34,615 bases of DNA from Clostridium sp. 1001270J_160509_D11. Lineage in GTDB: Bacteria; Bacillota; Clostridia; Peptostreptococcales; Peptostreptococcaceae. Both the position numbers and the translations under genes were made by a program. Positions 7,109 to 16,645 of this stretch are shown piece after piece (positions within the stretch are counted from its first letter, which is position 1; every line of letters starts with the position of its first letter). The notes below the pieces were generated by a model. It was not told the DNA's origin. It worked only from the letters and a program-made list of their open reading frames with translations, and searched no databases. Location of the stretch: positions 1-34,615 of the forward strand of contig NZ_JADPET010000010.1 of NCBI RefSeq assembly GCF_015667935.1, read 5' to 3'.

Positions 7109-9370
7109 TTATTCTGATTCTTTTAATGATTCTCCCAAGTCAACCTTTTTAATACTTCTATTAAGAATGAAATTAACTAGAGAGTAAACTAATAAACCAA
7201 CTACAAATACTACAATATGTAGATAGTATGGCATATACATTTCTATATATGATGTAAATCTCATAAATGCAAATTTAAACAATACATCCATTAAGTAATA
7301 TGAAAATGGAGCACATATGATTAATGAAATTACAACCACTATAGTACTTGCTTTTAAGTATAACTTGCTTATTTCCTTATCATCATATCCCATAACTTTT
7401 AAGAAAGACATATTTGTAGCATTTCTATCCATAACTAATTTAGTTAATATATACATAACAACTAAATAGATAATTATTGATACTGTAGTCATTATAGGAA
7501 TCATTTGACCAAAACTTGAGGTTACTTGTTCCCCTATTTTCACAACATCATTTCTAGTTAGTTTTGATTGTATATATTCATCTTTTATGTCTAATTTTTT
7601 ATCAGATAAATATGCATTATAATAATTTTTATCTTGATCAATCATATCATTAAGATTTTTTTGAGTCATATATGCAGAAAATCCAGCTTTATAATCATAT
7701 ATATCATAAACTTTAAATTTATAATCTTTTTCTGTGTATGGGTTTGTAAATGTGATTTTATCTCCCTTTTTAAGTCCCATTTTTTGTGCAAAATCATACG
7801 AAATAGTTATTTCATCATCTTTTGAAGGTAGAGAAATATCATCATAATATTTAGAATCATTATCTAATCCATAAAAAGATACATCTAGATCTAAATCCCC
7901 TGCCTTATAATAAGTTTCTAAACTTGTAATTGTAAGTTTTTCTGCATCTTTTGCATTTTTTATATCTACAGGTTGTTTCAAAACATATTGATAATCTGCT
8001 TTTACACTATCTTCTGAGTTTTGAAGATAATTATCAATACAAGGACCCATAACTATTCCAAACATTAATATAAAACTTGCAAATAATATACCTATAAATA
8101 ATGTAAAATAACTACCCTTATTTTGAAGTATTACACGTATTTGAAAACGTCTAAAAAATGACCCATGTTTTAATTTAATATGTTGTTTTATTCTATTTTT
8201 ATGTGTATCTCTTCTTAAGAATCGTATTGGTGATATATTTAATTTATGTCTAAGCATTAAGTAGTTAATTACTAGCATAAATACAAGTGGAATTATTGTT
8301 GTAGTTACAAATGCCTCTGGTATAAATTGCACTTTTAATGGTGGCAAGCAATAACTTCCATAGTACATATCTTTAAAGTATGGTGGAAAAACAAGATATC
8401 CCACTATATTCCCAATTATACAACTCACAATAGTAATAATTATAGGTAAGACCATATAATGTCTAATCAGTTCGTTTTTAGTATATCCACTTGCCAAAAG
8501 AGTTCCGATAACTGTAGATTCTTCATCTATAATTGTTTCGCTTATTACTACGAATATAAATGCTAAGATTACTAAAATTATATAAAGCAATGCCTTAATC
8601 ATTGGAATATCTCCACCCATATCATTTGGTAAGAAAGATATGGTTTGATTCATATCTGATGTCATCATATTTGTAAGCATATATCCGTTTTCTAAACATA
8701 TATCTCTGATATCATTCAATTTATCATAGTTTTCTTTATCACTTGCATCTTTTTTATCTAATACATAACTATAATTATAAGTTATATTTTTTTCTGCAAA
8801 TTCATCAAAAGTTTTATTATCTACAATAGCTACACCAAAGTGAATTGCATCCATCATTAAGTCATTATTTTTTTCTATTAATGAAGTATAATCAGGAACA
8901 GCTATAAAACCAACTATTTTTATATCTTCACCATTTAAATGAATTGTTTCCCCTACTTTATAATCATTTTTATCAGCAAATAGTCTATCTAAAGCAATTT
9001 CATGTTTATTCTTGGGTAATCTGCCTTCATATACTGTGGCTATATCTACCTTTTCTCTATTTTTATAGATTCTAATCATGGTGTCATCGCTTAAATCTTG
9101 TTCACTATAAAAATTTTCATAAAGATTTAAATCTAAATCTTCTATTTTATCTTTTGTATCTTTATTAAGAGTTTGTGTAACTGCAAATTGACCATCTTCA
9201 ACATTACATTCATCTTGGTTCTTATATAATAAATCCTTTACACTATATACAACAGTTAAAAATCCAGATACTGCACTTATCATAACTATAAGGACTATAC
9301 TAATTGATAGATATCTTGTTAAATTCTGTTTAAATTCTCTCCATAAGCTTCTGTTTAATGGATTTTTCAT
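7109..9370 (-). CDS. ABC transporter permease, FtsX/MacB type
   Basis: A 753-residue integral membrane protein with the doubled FtsX-like arrangement. The first transmembrane segment is at about residues 18-40 and a large extracytoplasmic region follows to about 255. Three segments lie at about 260-370, one at about 420-445, a second extracytoplasmic region follows to about 620, and three segments close the protein. This is the layout of ABC permeases that export lipids or peptides, or that act as mechanotransmitters in antibiotic resistance. The start used is the ATG at 9370, with AGGTG 6 bases before it. A GTG three codons earlier directly abuts the ATPase stop and has no ribosome site. It is translationally linked to the ATPase gene. 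The substrate is unknown. Confidence 0.88.
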   Translation of the reverse strand: MKNPLNRSLWREFKQNLTRYLSISIVLIVMISAVSGFLTVVYSVKDLLYKNQDECNVEDGQFAVTQTLNKDTKDKIEDLDLNLYENFYSEQDLSDDTMIRIYKNREKVDIATVYEGRLPKNKHEIALDRLFADKNDYKVGETIHLNGEDIKIVGFIAVPDYTSLIEKNNDLMMDAIHFGVAIVDNKTFDEFAEKNITYNYSYVLDKKDASDKENYDKLNDIRDICLENGYMLTNMMTSDMNQTISFLPNDMGGDIPMIKALLYIILVILAFIFVVISETIIDEESTVIGTLLASGYTKNELIRHYMVLPIIITIVSCIIGNIVGYLVFPPYFKDMYYGSYCLPPLKVQFIPEAFVTTTIIPLVFMLVINYLMLRHKLNISPIRFLRRDTHKNRIKQHIKLKHGSFFRRFQIRVILQNKGSYFTLFIGILFASFILMFGIVMGPCIDNYLQNSEDSVKADYQYVLKQPVDIKNAKDAEKLTITSLETYYKAGDLDLDVSFYGLDNDSKYYDDISLPSKDDEITISYDFAQKMGLKKGDKITFTNPYTEKDYKFKVYDIYDYKAGFSAYMTQKNLNDMIDQDKNYYNAYLSDKKLDIKDEYIQSKLTRNDVVKIGEQVTSSFGQMIPIMTTVSIIIYLVVMYILTKLVMDRNATNMSFLKVMGYDDKEISKLYLKASTIVVVISLIICAPFSYYLMDVLFKFAFMRFTSYIEMYMPYYLHIVVFVVGLLVYSLVNFILNRSIKKVDLGESLKESE

Positions 9371-9379
9371 GTCAATCAC

Positions 9380-10078
9380 CTACCACTCTAAATCTTCTGC
9401 TTTCGTACGAGTTTCATTTATTTTATTTTTTATAATTTGACCATCTCTAAGTCTCATAACACGATGTGCCATATTTTTAATAGCATCATTATGTGTTACT
9501 ACAATAATTGTAGTTTTATATTTTTCATTTATTTTTTCTAATAATTCTAATATGTCTTTGGATGTTTTGTAGTCTAGAGCTCCTGTTGGCTCATCACACA
9601 ATAATAAGGAAGGATTTTTTGCTAATGCTCTACCAATTGCTGTACGTTGTTGTTGTCCCCCTGATAATTGGTTTGGATATTTATTTTGATGTTCTTCTAA
9701 ACCTAATGTCTTTAATAATTCGTCAACAGAAATAGGCTTTTTACTTAAATATGCTCCTGATTCTATATTTTCTTTTACTGTCAAATTAGGAACTAAATGA
9801 TAAAATTGAAAAACAAAACCTAATGTATTTCTTCTATAAAGGGTTAAGTCTTTATTTGATAATTTCCCTAAGTCAACATCACCTACTACTATATCCCCTT
9901 CATCTATAGTTTCTATTCCTCCAATTAGATTTAATAGTGTTGATTTTCCAGAGCCAGAAGGCCCTAACATAACACATATTTCACTTTTTTCAATACCGCA
10001 GTTAATTCCCCTTAAAACCTCTACTTTGTTTTCATCTTGACCATAAAATTTTTTAAGATTTTCAATTTGTAAATACAT
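9380..10078 (-). CDS. ABC transporter ATP-binding protein (LolD/MacB type)
   Basis: A 232-residue ATPase that powers the FtsX-type permease next to it. Walker A is GPSGSGKST (39-47), the Q-loop is in FVFQFYHLVPNLTVKEN, the signature is LSGGQQQR, Walker B is LLLCDEP, and the H-loop is in VVTHND. The sequence FYHLVPNLTV after the Q-loop is typical of the MacB/LolD/BceA clade. AAAGGGGG precedes the ATG. It is the first gene of a two-gene operon and its stop abuts the start region of the permease. Transcription should come from the promoter at 10141-10169, whose -10 is half of an inverted repeat. Confidence 0.95.
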   Translation of the reverse strand: MYLQIENLKKFYGQDENKVEVLRGINCGIEKSEICVMLGPSGSGKSTLLNLIGGIETIDEGDIVVGDVDLGKLSNKDLTLYRRNTLGFVFQFYHLVPNLTVKENIESGAYLSKKPISVDELLKTLGLEEHQNKYPNQLSGGQQQRTAIGRALAKNPSLLLCDEPTGALDYKTSKDILELLEKINEKYKTTIIVVTHNDAIKNMAHRVMRLRDGQIIKNKINETRTKAEDLEW

Positions 10079-10126
10079 AAGATTGCCCCCTTTAAGTGTT
10101 AATATATACTACTTTTTCAAAGTTCT

Positions 10127-10169
10127 TACGATTTACTTTTATCGTAGCACTGTATTTGTTAAAAATCAA
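10127..10169 (-). promoter_or_regulatory. ABC operon promoter with operator-like inverted repeat
   Basis: TTGATT (10169-10164), a 17-base spacer, and TACGAT (10146-10141) on the - strand. The -10 is one arm of a perfect inverted repeat, TACGAT-N8-ATCGTA (10127-10146). A repressor bound there would cover the -10 and start site. No regulator gene is adjacent. Confidence 0.65.
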
Positions 10170-10215
10170 TATCATTTGGTTTTTAATATCAATTATTCAA
10201 AATATTATTCTTCTA

Positions 10216-10249
10216 ATCAAAAAGAGCCTTGCTTAATAGACAAGACTCT
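10216..10249 (-). terminator. Terminator of the LRR-SH3 protein gene
   Basis: Arms 10241-10249 and 10223-10231 (AGAGTCTTG with CAAGGCTCT, one G-U) are followed by TTTTTGATT on the - strand, about 23 bases after the stop. Confidence 0.85.
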
Positions 10250-10271
10250 CTCTATTTTAAAATATTTATAT

Positions 10272-11395
10272 CTAACTTAGTTTTACATATTTACCTGATA
10301 CATAGCCATATGAATTATTGTATTTTATTTTATACCAGCCATTTGATTCCTTCTTAACTATTTCTACTTTTGTACCTTTTTTTAGTACACCTATTGATGC
10401 ATAACTTGTTCCTGCACCTTTTCTTACGTTTAAGTTTCCTGTAGTTGTTCCTTTTGCTATTACTTCGTCTTCAGGTTTTGGGTCTGGTGTTGGATCTGGT
10501 GTTTGTGAATCTAATTTTACATATGTTCCTGATACATAGCCATATGTATTATTGTATTTTATTTTGTACCAGCCGTTTGATTCTTTCTTAACTATTTCTA
10601 CTTTTGTTCCTTTAGTTAATGTTCCTAATCTTGTATAACTTGCTCCTGCACCTTTTCTAACGTTTAAGTTTTCTGTAGTTACTCCTGTTGCTATTACTTT
10701 TTCTTCTGGTTGTGGGTCTGGTGTTTGTGAATCTAATTTTACATATGTTCCTGATACATATCCATATGAATTATTGTATTTTATCTTATACCAGCCATTT
10801 GATTCTTTCTTAACTATTTCTACTTTTGTTCCTTTAGTTAATGTTCCTAATCTTGTATAACTTGCTCCTGCACCTTTTCTAACGTTTAGGTTTTCTGTAG
10901 TTACTCCTGTTGCTATTACTTTTTCTTCTGGTTGTGGGTCTGGTGTTGGATCTGGTGTTTGTGAATCTAGTTTTACATATGTTCCTGATACATATCCGTA
11001 TGAATTATTGTATTTTATTTTGTACCAGCCGTTTGATTCTTTCTTAACTACTTCTACCTTTGCACCTTTAGTTAATCCACCTATTCTTGCATAATTTGCT
11101 CCTGCACCTTTTCTAACGTTTAGGTTTTCTGTAGTTACTCCTGTTGCTATTACTTTTTCTTCTGGTTGTGGGTCTGGTGTTGGATCTGGTGTTTGTGAAT
11201 CTAGTTTTACGTATGTTCCTGATACATATCCATATGTATTATTGTATTTTATTTTGTACCAGCCGTTTGATTCTTTTTTAACTACTTCTACTTTTGCACC
11301 TTTAGTTAATCCACCTATTCTTGCATAGTTTGCTCCTGCACCTTTTCTAACGTTTAAGTTTGCTGTAGTTACACCTGTTGCTATTACTTTTTCAT
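10272..11395 (-). repeat. Five tandem SH3-coding repeats of about 220-240 bp
   Basis: The 3' half of the LRR-SH3 gene is five head-to-tail DNA repeats. Counting from the N-terminal side, copies 1 and 2 (GANYARIGGLTKG) are almost identical, and copies 3 and 4 (GASYTRLGTLTKG) are almost identical. Copy 5 is the most divergent. The linker before copy 4 lacks one TPDP unit. This points to recent duplication and suggests that copy number may vary between strains. Confidence 0.9.
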
Positions 11396-12377
11396 CGACA
11401 GTTGTATTAGTAGCTTTAAATGCTAAATCATTTTGTTTTGCATAAGTTTCTGCATAAGAACCTGTTTCTCCATGAATTGTAACAACTTCAGCACCTGCAT
11501 CTGCTAATGATTTACCTATCTTTGTAACTGATTTAGGTATTGTTATATCAGTTAATTTTTCACAATCGCTAAACGCTTCATCACCTATAGTTGTAACTCC
11601 ATTTGGTACTGTAAATTGAGAAAATCCAGTCATAGCAAATGCAGAATCCCCTATAGTTTTAATACTGCTTGGTAGTTTTATAGAGCTTAAACTTTCACAA
11701 CCTGCAAATGTAGAATCTGGAATAGTACTTATTGAACTTGGTAAAGTTACATTTGTTAAGTTACTATTTAGTAAAAATACTCCTGCACCTAATTTTGTTA
11801 CACTGCTTGGAACAACTACATTATTTAGACTTAAATCTAAAGCAAAAGCTAAAGTATCTATAGTTTTTACACTGCTTGGTATTGTAACTTTAGCTAAATT
11901 ATCGCAAGCTGCAAACGCACTTGCCCCAATAACTTCTACTCCTTGTGATATTGTTACACTTTTAAGTTGGTCTAATGATGTAAATGCACTATAATATATC
12001 ATTTTAACCGGTTTTCCACCAAGAGTACTTGGTATAACTAAATTTGTTGCACTACCATCATAATCTGTCACTATAGCTTCATTTCTATTATTTATAACAT
12101 AATAAAATCCATTTTCTACTTCTTCTTCATAATACTCATTATCAAAATCATATCCCCAGTCTATATCTAAAAGCATATCTTCAAGGTCAGAACTATCCTG
12201 TATTCTAAGTAATCCCCTGCTTCTACTCATTGAATCAGATACTACATTCAATATTTCTTGAGTGCTTTCTTGTGATACTGTTGATTCTGCATAAACATTA
12301 GTTGCACTAATCGAAAAAGATGCTAATAGTCCTAATACTGTTAAGACACTTGCTATCTTTCTAAATTGTTTCGGCAT
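10272..12377 (-). CDS. Secreted BspA-like leucine-rich-repeat protein with five SH3 domains
   Basis: A 701-residue exported protein. A signal peptide (basic start, then VLTVLGLLASFSISATNVYA) should be cleaved near residue 30. Residues about 90-300 hold about eight BspA/LRR_5 repeats of about 23 residues, each close to LxxVTIPSSVKTIGxxAFxxC. Such repeats bind host or other surface ligands. From about 330 to the end come five bacterial SH3 domains (NLNVRKGAG at the start of each, GWYKIKYNN.YGYVSG.YVKL at the end), which commonly bind peptidoglycan. They are joined by threonine-proline-aspartate linkers. No LPxTG or choline-binding repeats were seen, so the SH3 array is the likely wall anchor. 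AAAGGGGG precedes the ATG. It is a single-gene unit with its own terminator. Confidence 0.92.
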   Translation of the reverse strand: MPKQFRKIASVLTVLGLLASFSISATNVYAESTVSQESTQEILNVVSDSMSRSRGLLRIQDSSDLEDMLLDIDWGYDFDNEYYEEEVENGFYYVINNRNEAIVTDYDGSATNLVIPSTLGGKPVKMIYYSAFTSLDQLKSVTISQGVEVIGASAFAACDNLAKVTIPSSVKTIDTLAFALDLSLNNVVVPSSVTKLGAGVFLLNSNLTNVTLPSSISTIPDSTFAGCESLSSIKLPSSIKTIGDSAFAMTGFSQFTVPNGVTTIGDEAFSDCEKLTDITIPKSVTKIGKSLADAGAEVVTIHGETGSYAETYAKQNDLAFKATNTTVDEKVIATGVTTANLNVRKGAGANYARIGGLTKGAKVEVVKKESNGWYKIKYNNTYGYVSGTYVKLDSQTPDPTPDPQPEEKVIATGVTTENLNVRKGAGANYARIGGLTKGAKVEVVKKESNGWYKIKYNNSYGYVSGTYVKLDSQTPDPTPDPQPEEKVIATGVTTENLNVRKGAGASYTRLGTLTKGTKVEIVKKESNGWYKIKYNNSYGYVSGTYVKLDSQTPDPQPEEKVIATGVTTENLNVRKGAGASYTRLGTLTKGTKVEIVKKESNGWYKIKYNNTYGYVSGTYVKLDSQTPDPTPDPKPEDEVIAKGTTTGNLNVRKGAGTSYASIGVLKKGTKVEIVKKESNGWYKIKYNNSYGYVSGKYVKLS

Positions 12378-12608
12378 TTATATTCCCCCTTTAATATCTT
12401 TTTCTTTAGTTTAACATATAAAAAAGTCAAAAGTTGTCTAAGCTTGTCAAATAAGTTTTTTTTTATAATTTTAGCATTCTGACCCAATTTATAAAAATTA
12501 TAAATTTCTTAAACTTTTATATTTTAAAAAGTCGATTTTTTAAATAAATAAACTTATGACTTTACTTTGTAAAAATTTTAAAATAAATATAATTTTCTAT
12601 AGGATACA

Positions 12609-12771
12609 AAAATTCGCTTTGCTCATAGCGCCAACGACTTCGTCCGTTGCTTAAAATTCACTCCGTTCATGTGCGGGCAGCTTCGTCCTTTACTCAGAAT
12701 TCGCTTTGCTCATGTGCGGGCTACTTTGTCTGTTGACCAGAGTTTGTTTCGTTCATGTGCGTCTATTGCTT
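12609..12771. repeat. GC-rich tandem repeat, about 43 bp, 3.8 copies
   Basis: Four imperfect units at 12609-12652, 12653-12695, 12696-12738 and a truncated 12739-12771. Each starts with A(A/G)AATTCGCTTTGCTCATG-like sequence, then GTGCGGGC, then a CTTCGTCC-like half. Inside each unit two related halves of about 22 bases alternate. The block is much richer in G+C than the bases around it. It is non-coding and lies just after the purL terminator. The rest of 12378-12608 is AT-rich and holds only possible promoter sequence for the LRR-SH3 gene. Confidence 0.8.
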
Positions 12772-12773
12772 AG

Positions 12774-12806
12774 GATTAAAAAATCCTAGCATTTCTGCTA
12801 GGATTT
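12774..12806 (-). terminator. Terminator of the purine operon
   Basis: A perfect 10-bp stem AAATCCTAGC / GCTAGGATTT (12797-12806 with 12781-12790) is followed by T's on the - strand, 26 bases after the purL stop. Confidence 0.92.
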
Positions 12807-12831
12807 CAAAATTTCATAGAATTTATTATAT

Positions 12832-15800
12832 TTATTTAAAGTAATTTACACCGCTTTCAAATATTTTTTGATCTTTTTCTCCATATATATTTTTAAGTGT
12901 GTATTTACCTATTCTTTCTGAGTGTCCCATTTTACCTAATATTCTACCGTCTAAACTTGTTATACCTTCAACTGCATAGAATGAACCATTAGGATTATAA
13001 TCTATGTCATAAGTAGCATTTCCATCTAAATCTACATATTGTGTTGCGATTTGTCCATTTGCTACTAACTTATCGAATATCTCTTTATTTGCTACGAATT
13101 TACCTTCACCATGAGAGATTGATATACTGTGTAAGTCTCCTACTTGTGTATTTGCTAACCATGGCGATTTATTTGATGCTATTCTAGTAGTTACAACTTT
13201 TGCTTGGTGGCGACCGATGTTGTTGTAAGTTATAGTTGGAGCATCCTCTGCAGTAAATGGTTTTATTTCACCATATGGTACTAATCCTAATTTGATTAAT
13301 GCTTGGAACCCATTACAAATACCTAACATTAAACCATCTCTGTTAGTTAATAAGTCATTTACTGCTTCTGCTATTCTTGGATTTCTAAATACTGTTGCTA
13401 TGAATTTTGCAGAACCATCTGGTTCGTCACCAGCACTGAATCCACCTGGTATCATAACTATTTGTGAAGATTCTATTTCTTTAACCATAGTTTCAATTGA
13501 ATCTTCTATATTAGCATAATTTAAGTTTCTAAATACTTTTATGCTAGCTTTTGCTCCAGCATCTTCAAAAGCTCTAGCTGAGTCGTATTCACAGTTTGTT
13601 CCTGGGAATGCTGGTATAAATACTTTTGGCTGAGCTATTGATAATGAAGATTTTTGATGTTCATTAACTATAAAGTTTATATTTTTTACTTCGCCAGTTG
13701 GTTCAACAGCTTTTGTTGGAAATATTGGTTCTAAAGTAGATTCATAAGCTTTGTAAATCTTACCTAAGCAAACTTTATATCCATCGACATCTATATATTG
13801 ACCTTCTATTGTTTTTCCAGCAACTTTGTAATCTAAATCTTCTAATAATACTAAATCAGTTTCTTCCATTTCAAGTGCTATATTTCCGTATGCTGGATCG
13901 AATAATTTATCCGCATCAACATCTTTAGCTACTTCAAATCCTATCTTATTACCAAATGCCATTTTAGCTATAGCTTCTCCAAGTCCGCCATACCCTAATG
14001 CATATGAGGCAAGAACTTTCTTAGCTTGAGTTAATTCTCTTATTTTATCTAAGTTTTTCTTTAATATATCAAAATCAGGAATTCCATTTTCTAATCTAGG
14101 AGTTTTTATAACTGCTAAAACAGAACCTGCTTTTTTAAATTCTTGTGATACAACATACTCTGCATCTACAGTGTTTACTGCGAATGAAACTAATGTTGGC
14201 GGTACGTTTATATGCTCAAAAGTCCCAGACATACTATCCTTACCACCTATTGCAGGTATGCCAAATTCTTTTTGTGCATAATATGCACCTAGTAATGCAG
14301 AGAATGGTTTACCCCATTTAGTTGAATCTTTGCCTAGTTTTTCAAAGTATTCTTGGAAAGTTAATCTTGTAGTTTTGTAATCTCCACCAACTGCAACTAA
14401 TTTACAGATTGATTCTACAACTGCGTATAATGCACCATGGAATGGACTCCATTTTCCGATTTTAGGATTATATCCAAATGTCATTATTGATGAAGTTGTA
14501 GTCTTTCCACCAAGTACAGGTATTTTTGCAACCATACCTTGAATTGGAGTTCTTTGATATTTACCTCCAAATGGAATTAATACTGTATTTGAACCTATAG
14601 TATTATCAAATTTTTCAACTAAACCTTTTTGAGAGCAGATATTTAAATCACTCAACACGCTGTCAAATTTATCAGATATAGTTTCTCCGTCTGCTTTTAT
14701 TTTTCCATTATTAAAAAATGTATTTTCTTCGTCTACTTTTGGAACATGTATATTAGTTTGTTGTTTCTTTCCGTTTGTATCAAGGAATGCTCTGTTTAAA
14801 TCAACTATAGCTTTTCCATTCCAAAACATTCTTAAATATCCTGTATCAGTTACCGTTGCAACATGAGTTGCTTGTAAGTTTTCAAGTCCTGCAAGCTCTA
14901 TAAATCTATCTTTATTTTCAGCATCTATAGCACAAGCCATACGTTCTTGTGATTCTGATATTGCAAGTTCAGTCCCATCAAGACCGTCATATTTTTTAGG
15001 TACTAAGTCTAAGCTTATATCTAAACTTTCTGCTATTTCGCCTATTGCAACAGAAACACCACCAGCCCCAAAGTCGTTACATCTTTTTATCATTTGTGCA
15101 ACTTCTTTATTTCTAAAAAATCTCTGAATTTTTCTTTCGTTAGGGGCATCACCTTTTTGTACTTCAGCACCACAAGTCTCTATTGATTCTTCGCTATGTT
15201 CTTTTGATGAACCAGTGGCTCCTCCACAACCATCTCTACCAGTTTTTCCACCTAATAGTATGATTATGTCCCCTTTTTCTGGTCTTTTTCTTATTACATT
15301 TTCCTTTGGAACTGCTGCTATAACTGCACCAATTTCCATTCTCTTAGCCATAAAATCTTCGTCATAAACTTCTGTAACTTGCCCAGTTGTCAAACCTATT
15401 TGGTTACCATAAGAGCTATATCCATTAGCTGCCTCAGTAGTTATTTTCTTTTGCATTAATTTCCCGTGTAATGTATCTTCTAGTGAAGTTCTAGGGTCTG
15501 CACTACCCGTAACACGCATTGCTTGATAAACATAACTTCTTCCTGAAAGTGGATCTCTGATTGCTCCACCTAAACAAGTCGCAGCACCACCAAATGGTTC
15601 TATCTCTGTCGGGTGGTTGTGTGTTTCGTTTTTAAACATCAATAGGTATTTTTCTATTTTTCCATCGACATTTACATCTATATTTATACTACACGCATTT
15701 ATTTCTTCGCTTTCGTCCAAATCATCTAATTTGCCTGCATTTTTAAGTTCTTTAACAGCTATAGTTGCTATATCCATTAAGCACATATCTTTTTGTTTTT

Positions 15801-16602
15801 CTATATATAGGGTATTTCTAGCTTGGATGTATTTTGAATAAGTTTCTTTAATTATTTCGTTGAATTTTCCATCTTCAATTTCAACGTTTTTTATTTGTGT
15901 CATAAAAGTAGTATGTCTACAATGATCTGACCAATAAGTATCTAACACTTTTATTTCTGTTATGGTTGGATTTCTCTTTTCTTGATTTTTAAAATACTCT
16001 TGAATATACTCTAAATCCTCTAGTGTCATTGCTAAACCTTGTTTATTTAAGAAATTTTCTAGCTCTTTTTTGTCGAAATCGATAAATCCTGTTATTGTTT
16101 CAACTTCTGTAGGTATATCAGTTTTAATTTCTAATGTTTCTGGTTTTTCAAGATTCGCCTCTCTACTATCGACTGGATTTATTATATATGATTTTATTTT
16201 ATCAAATAATTTATCATCTATTTCTCCTGATAAAATATATAATTTTGCACTATTTATATTAGGTCTTTGGCCCTCATTTATTATTTGGACACATTGAGCT
16301 GCCCAATCGGCTCTTTGGTCATATTGCCCAGGAAGATACTCAACTGCAAAGACTTTTTCATCTTTGTCATACTCTACATTTTCGTTATATACAATATCTA
16401 AATTTGGCTCTGAAAATATTGTCTTTGATGCATATTCACAAACTTCATCAGACAATCCTTCTATATCATATCTATTTAATAATCTTAAATTATCTATACA
16501 ATCTATATGTAAACTGTCTTTTAAATCTTTCATTAAAGCTTTTGCCTCTAGGTCGAATCCTTCCCTTTTTCCAACTAAAAGTCTTTTTACATTTGAACTC
16601 AT
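12832..16602 (-). CDS. purL: Phosphoribosylformylglycinamidine synthase (single-chain)
   Basis: Converts FGAR, glutamine and ATP to FGAM, the fourth step of purine synthesis. At 1256 residues it is the large single-chain form that joins the synthetase to a C-terminal glutamine amidotransferase. It differs from the three-part PurS/PurQ/PurL of Bacillus. Visible motifs are SDHCRHTTF near 230, FKNETHNHPTEIEPFGGAATCLGG in the first ATP-binding half, and a second half beginning with the IPFGGKYQRTP region. In the C-terminal class I amidotransferase domain, FPGTNCEYDSARAF and MLGICNGFQ supply the nucleophile cysteine, and SISHGEGKF supplies the histidine. GGAGGA precedes the ATG. It is the last gene of the pur operon, 43 bases after purD. 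Confidence 0.97.
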   Translation of the reverse strand: MSSNVKRLLVGKREGFDLEAKALMKDLKDSLHIDCIDNLRLLNRYDIEGLSDEVCEYASKTIFSEPNLDIVYNENVEYDKDEKVFAVEYLPGQYDQRADWAAQCVQIINEGQRPNINSAKLYILSGEIDDKLFDKIKSYIINPVDSREANLEKPETLEIKTDIPTEVETITGFIDFDKKELENFLNKQGLAMTLEDLEYIQEYFKNQEKRNPTITEIKVLDTYWSDHCRHTTFMTQIKNVEIEDGKFNEIIKETYSKYIQARNTLYIEKQKDMCLMDIATIAVKELKNAGKLDDLDESEEINACSINIDVNVDGKIEKYLLMFKNETHNHPTEIEPFGGAATCLGGAIRDPLSGRSYVYQAMRVTGSADPRTSLEDTLHGKLMQKKITTEAANGYSSYGNQIGLTTGQVTEVYDEDFMAKRMEIGAVIAAVPKENVIRKRPEKGDIIILLGGKTGRDGCGGATGSSKEHSEESIETCGAEVQKGDAPNERKIQRFFRNKEVAQMIKRCNDFGAGGVSVAIGEIAESLDISLDLVPKKYDGLDGTELAISESQERMACAIDAENKDRFIELAGLENLQATHVATVTDTGYLRMFWNGKAIVDLNRAFLDTNGKKQQTNIHVPKVDEENTFFNNGKIKADGETISDKFDSVLSDLNICSQKGLVEKFDNTIGSNTVLIPFGGKYQRTPIQGMVAKIPVLGGKTTTSSIMTFGYNPKIGKWSPFHGALYAVVESICKLVAVGGDYKTTRLTFQEYFEKLGKDSTKWGKPFSALLGAYYAQKEFGIPAIGGKDSMSGTFEHINVPPTLVSFAVNTVDAEYVVSQEFKKAGSVLAVIKTPRLENGIPDFDILKKNLDKIRELTQAKKVLASYALGYGGLGEAIAKMAFGNKIGFEVAKDVDADKLFDPAYGNIALEMEETDLVLLEDLDYKVAGKTIEGQYIDVDGYKVCLGKIYKAYESTLEPIFPTKAVEPTGEVKNINFIVNEHQKSSLSIAQPKVFIPAFPGTNCEYDSARAFEDAGAKASIKVFRNLNYANIEDSIETMVKEIESSQIVMIPGGFSAGDEPDGSAKFIATVFRNPRIAEAVNDLLTNRDGLMLGICNGFQALIKLGLVPYGEIKPFTAEDAPTITYNNIGRHQAKVVTTRIASNKSPWLANTQVGDLHSISISHGEGKFVANKEIFDKLVANGQIATQYVDLDGNATYDIDYNPNGSFYAVEGITSLDGRILGKMGHSERIGKYTLKNIYGEKDQKIFESGVNYFK

Positions 16603-16645
16603 ATTATTCCTCCATTAAGAAATTTCCCATTTTATTTTTGAAAAT

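Noticed and set aside
12609-12771. CRISPR array
   Set aside because: The units are contiguous and degenerate, with no constant repeat separated by unique spacers, and no cas genes are nearby.
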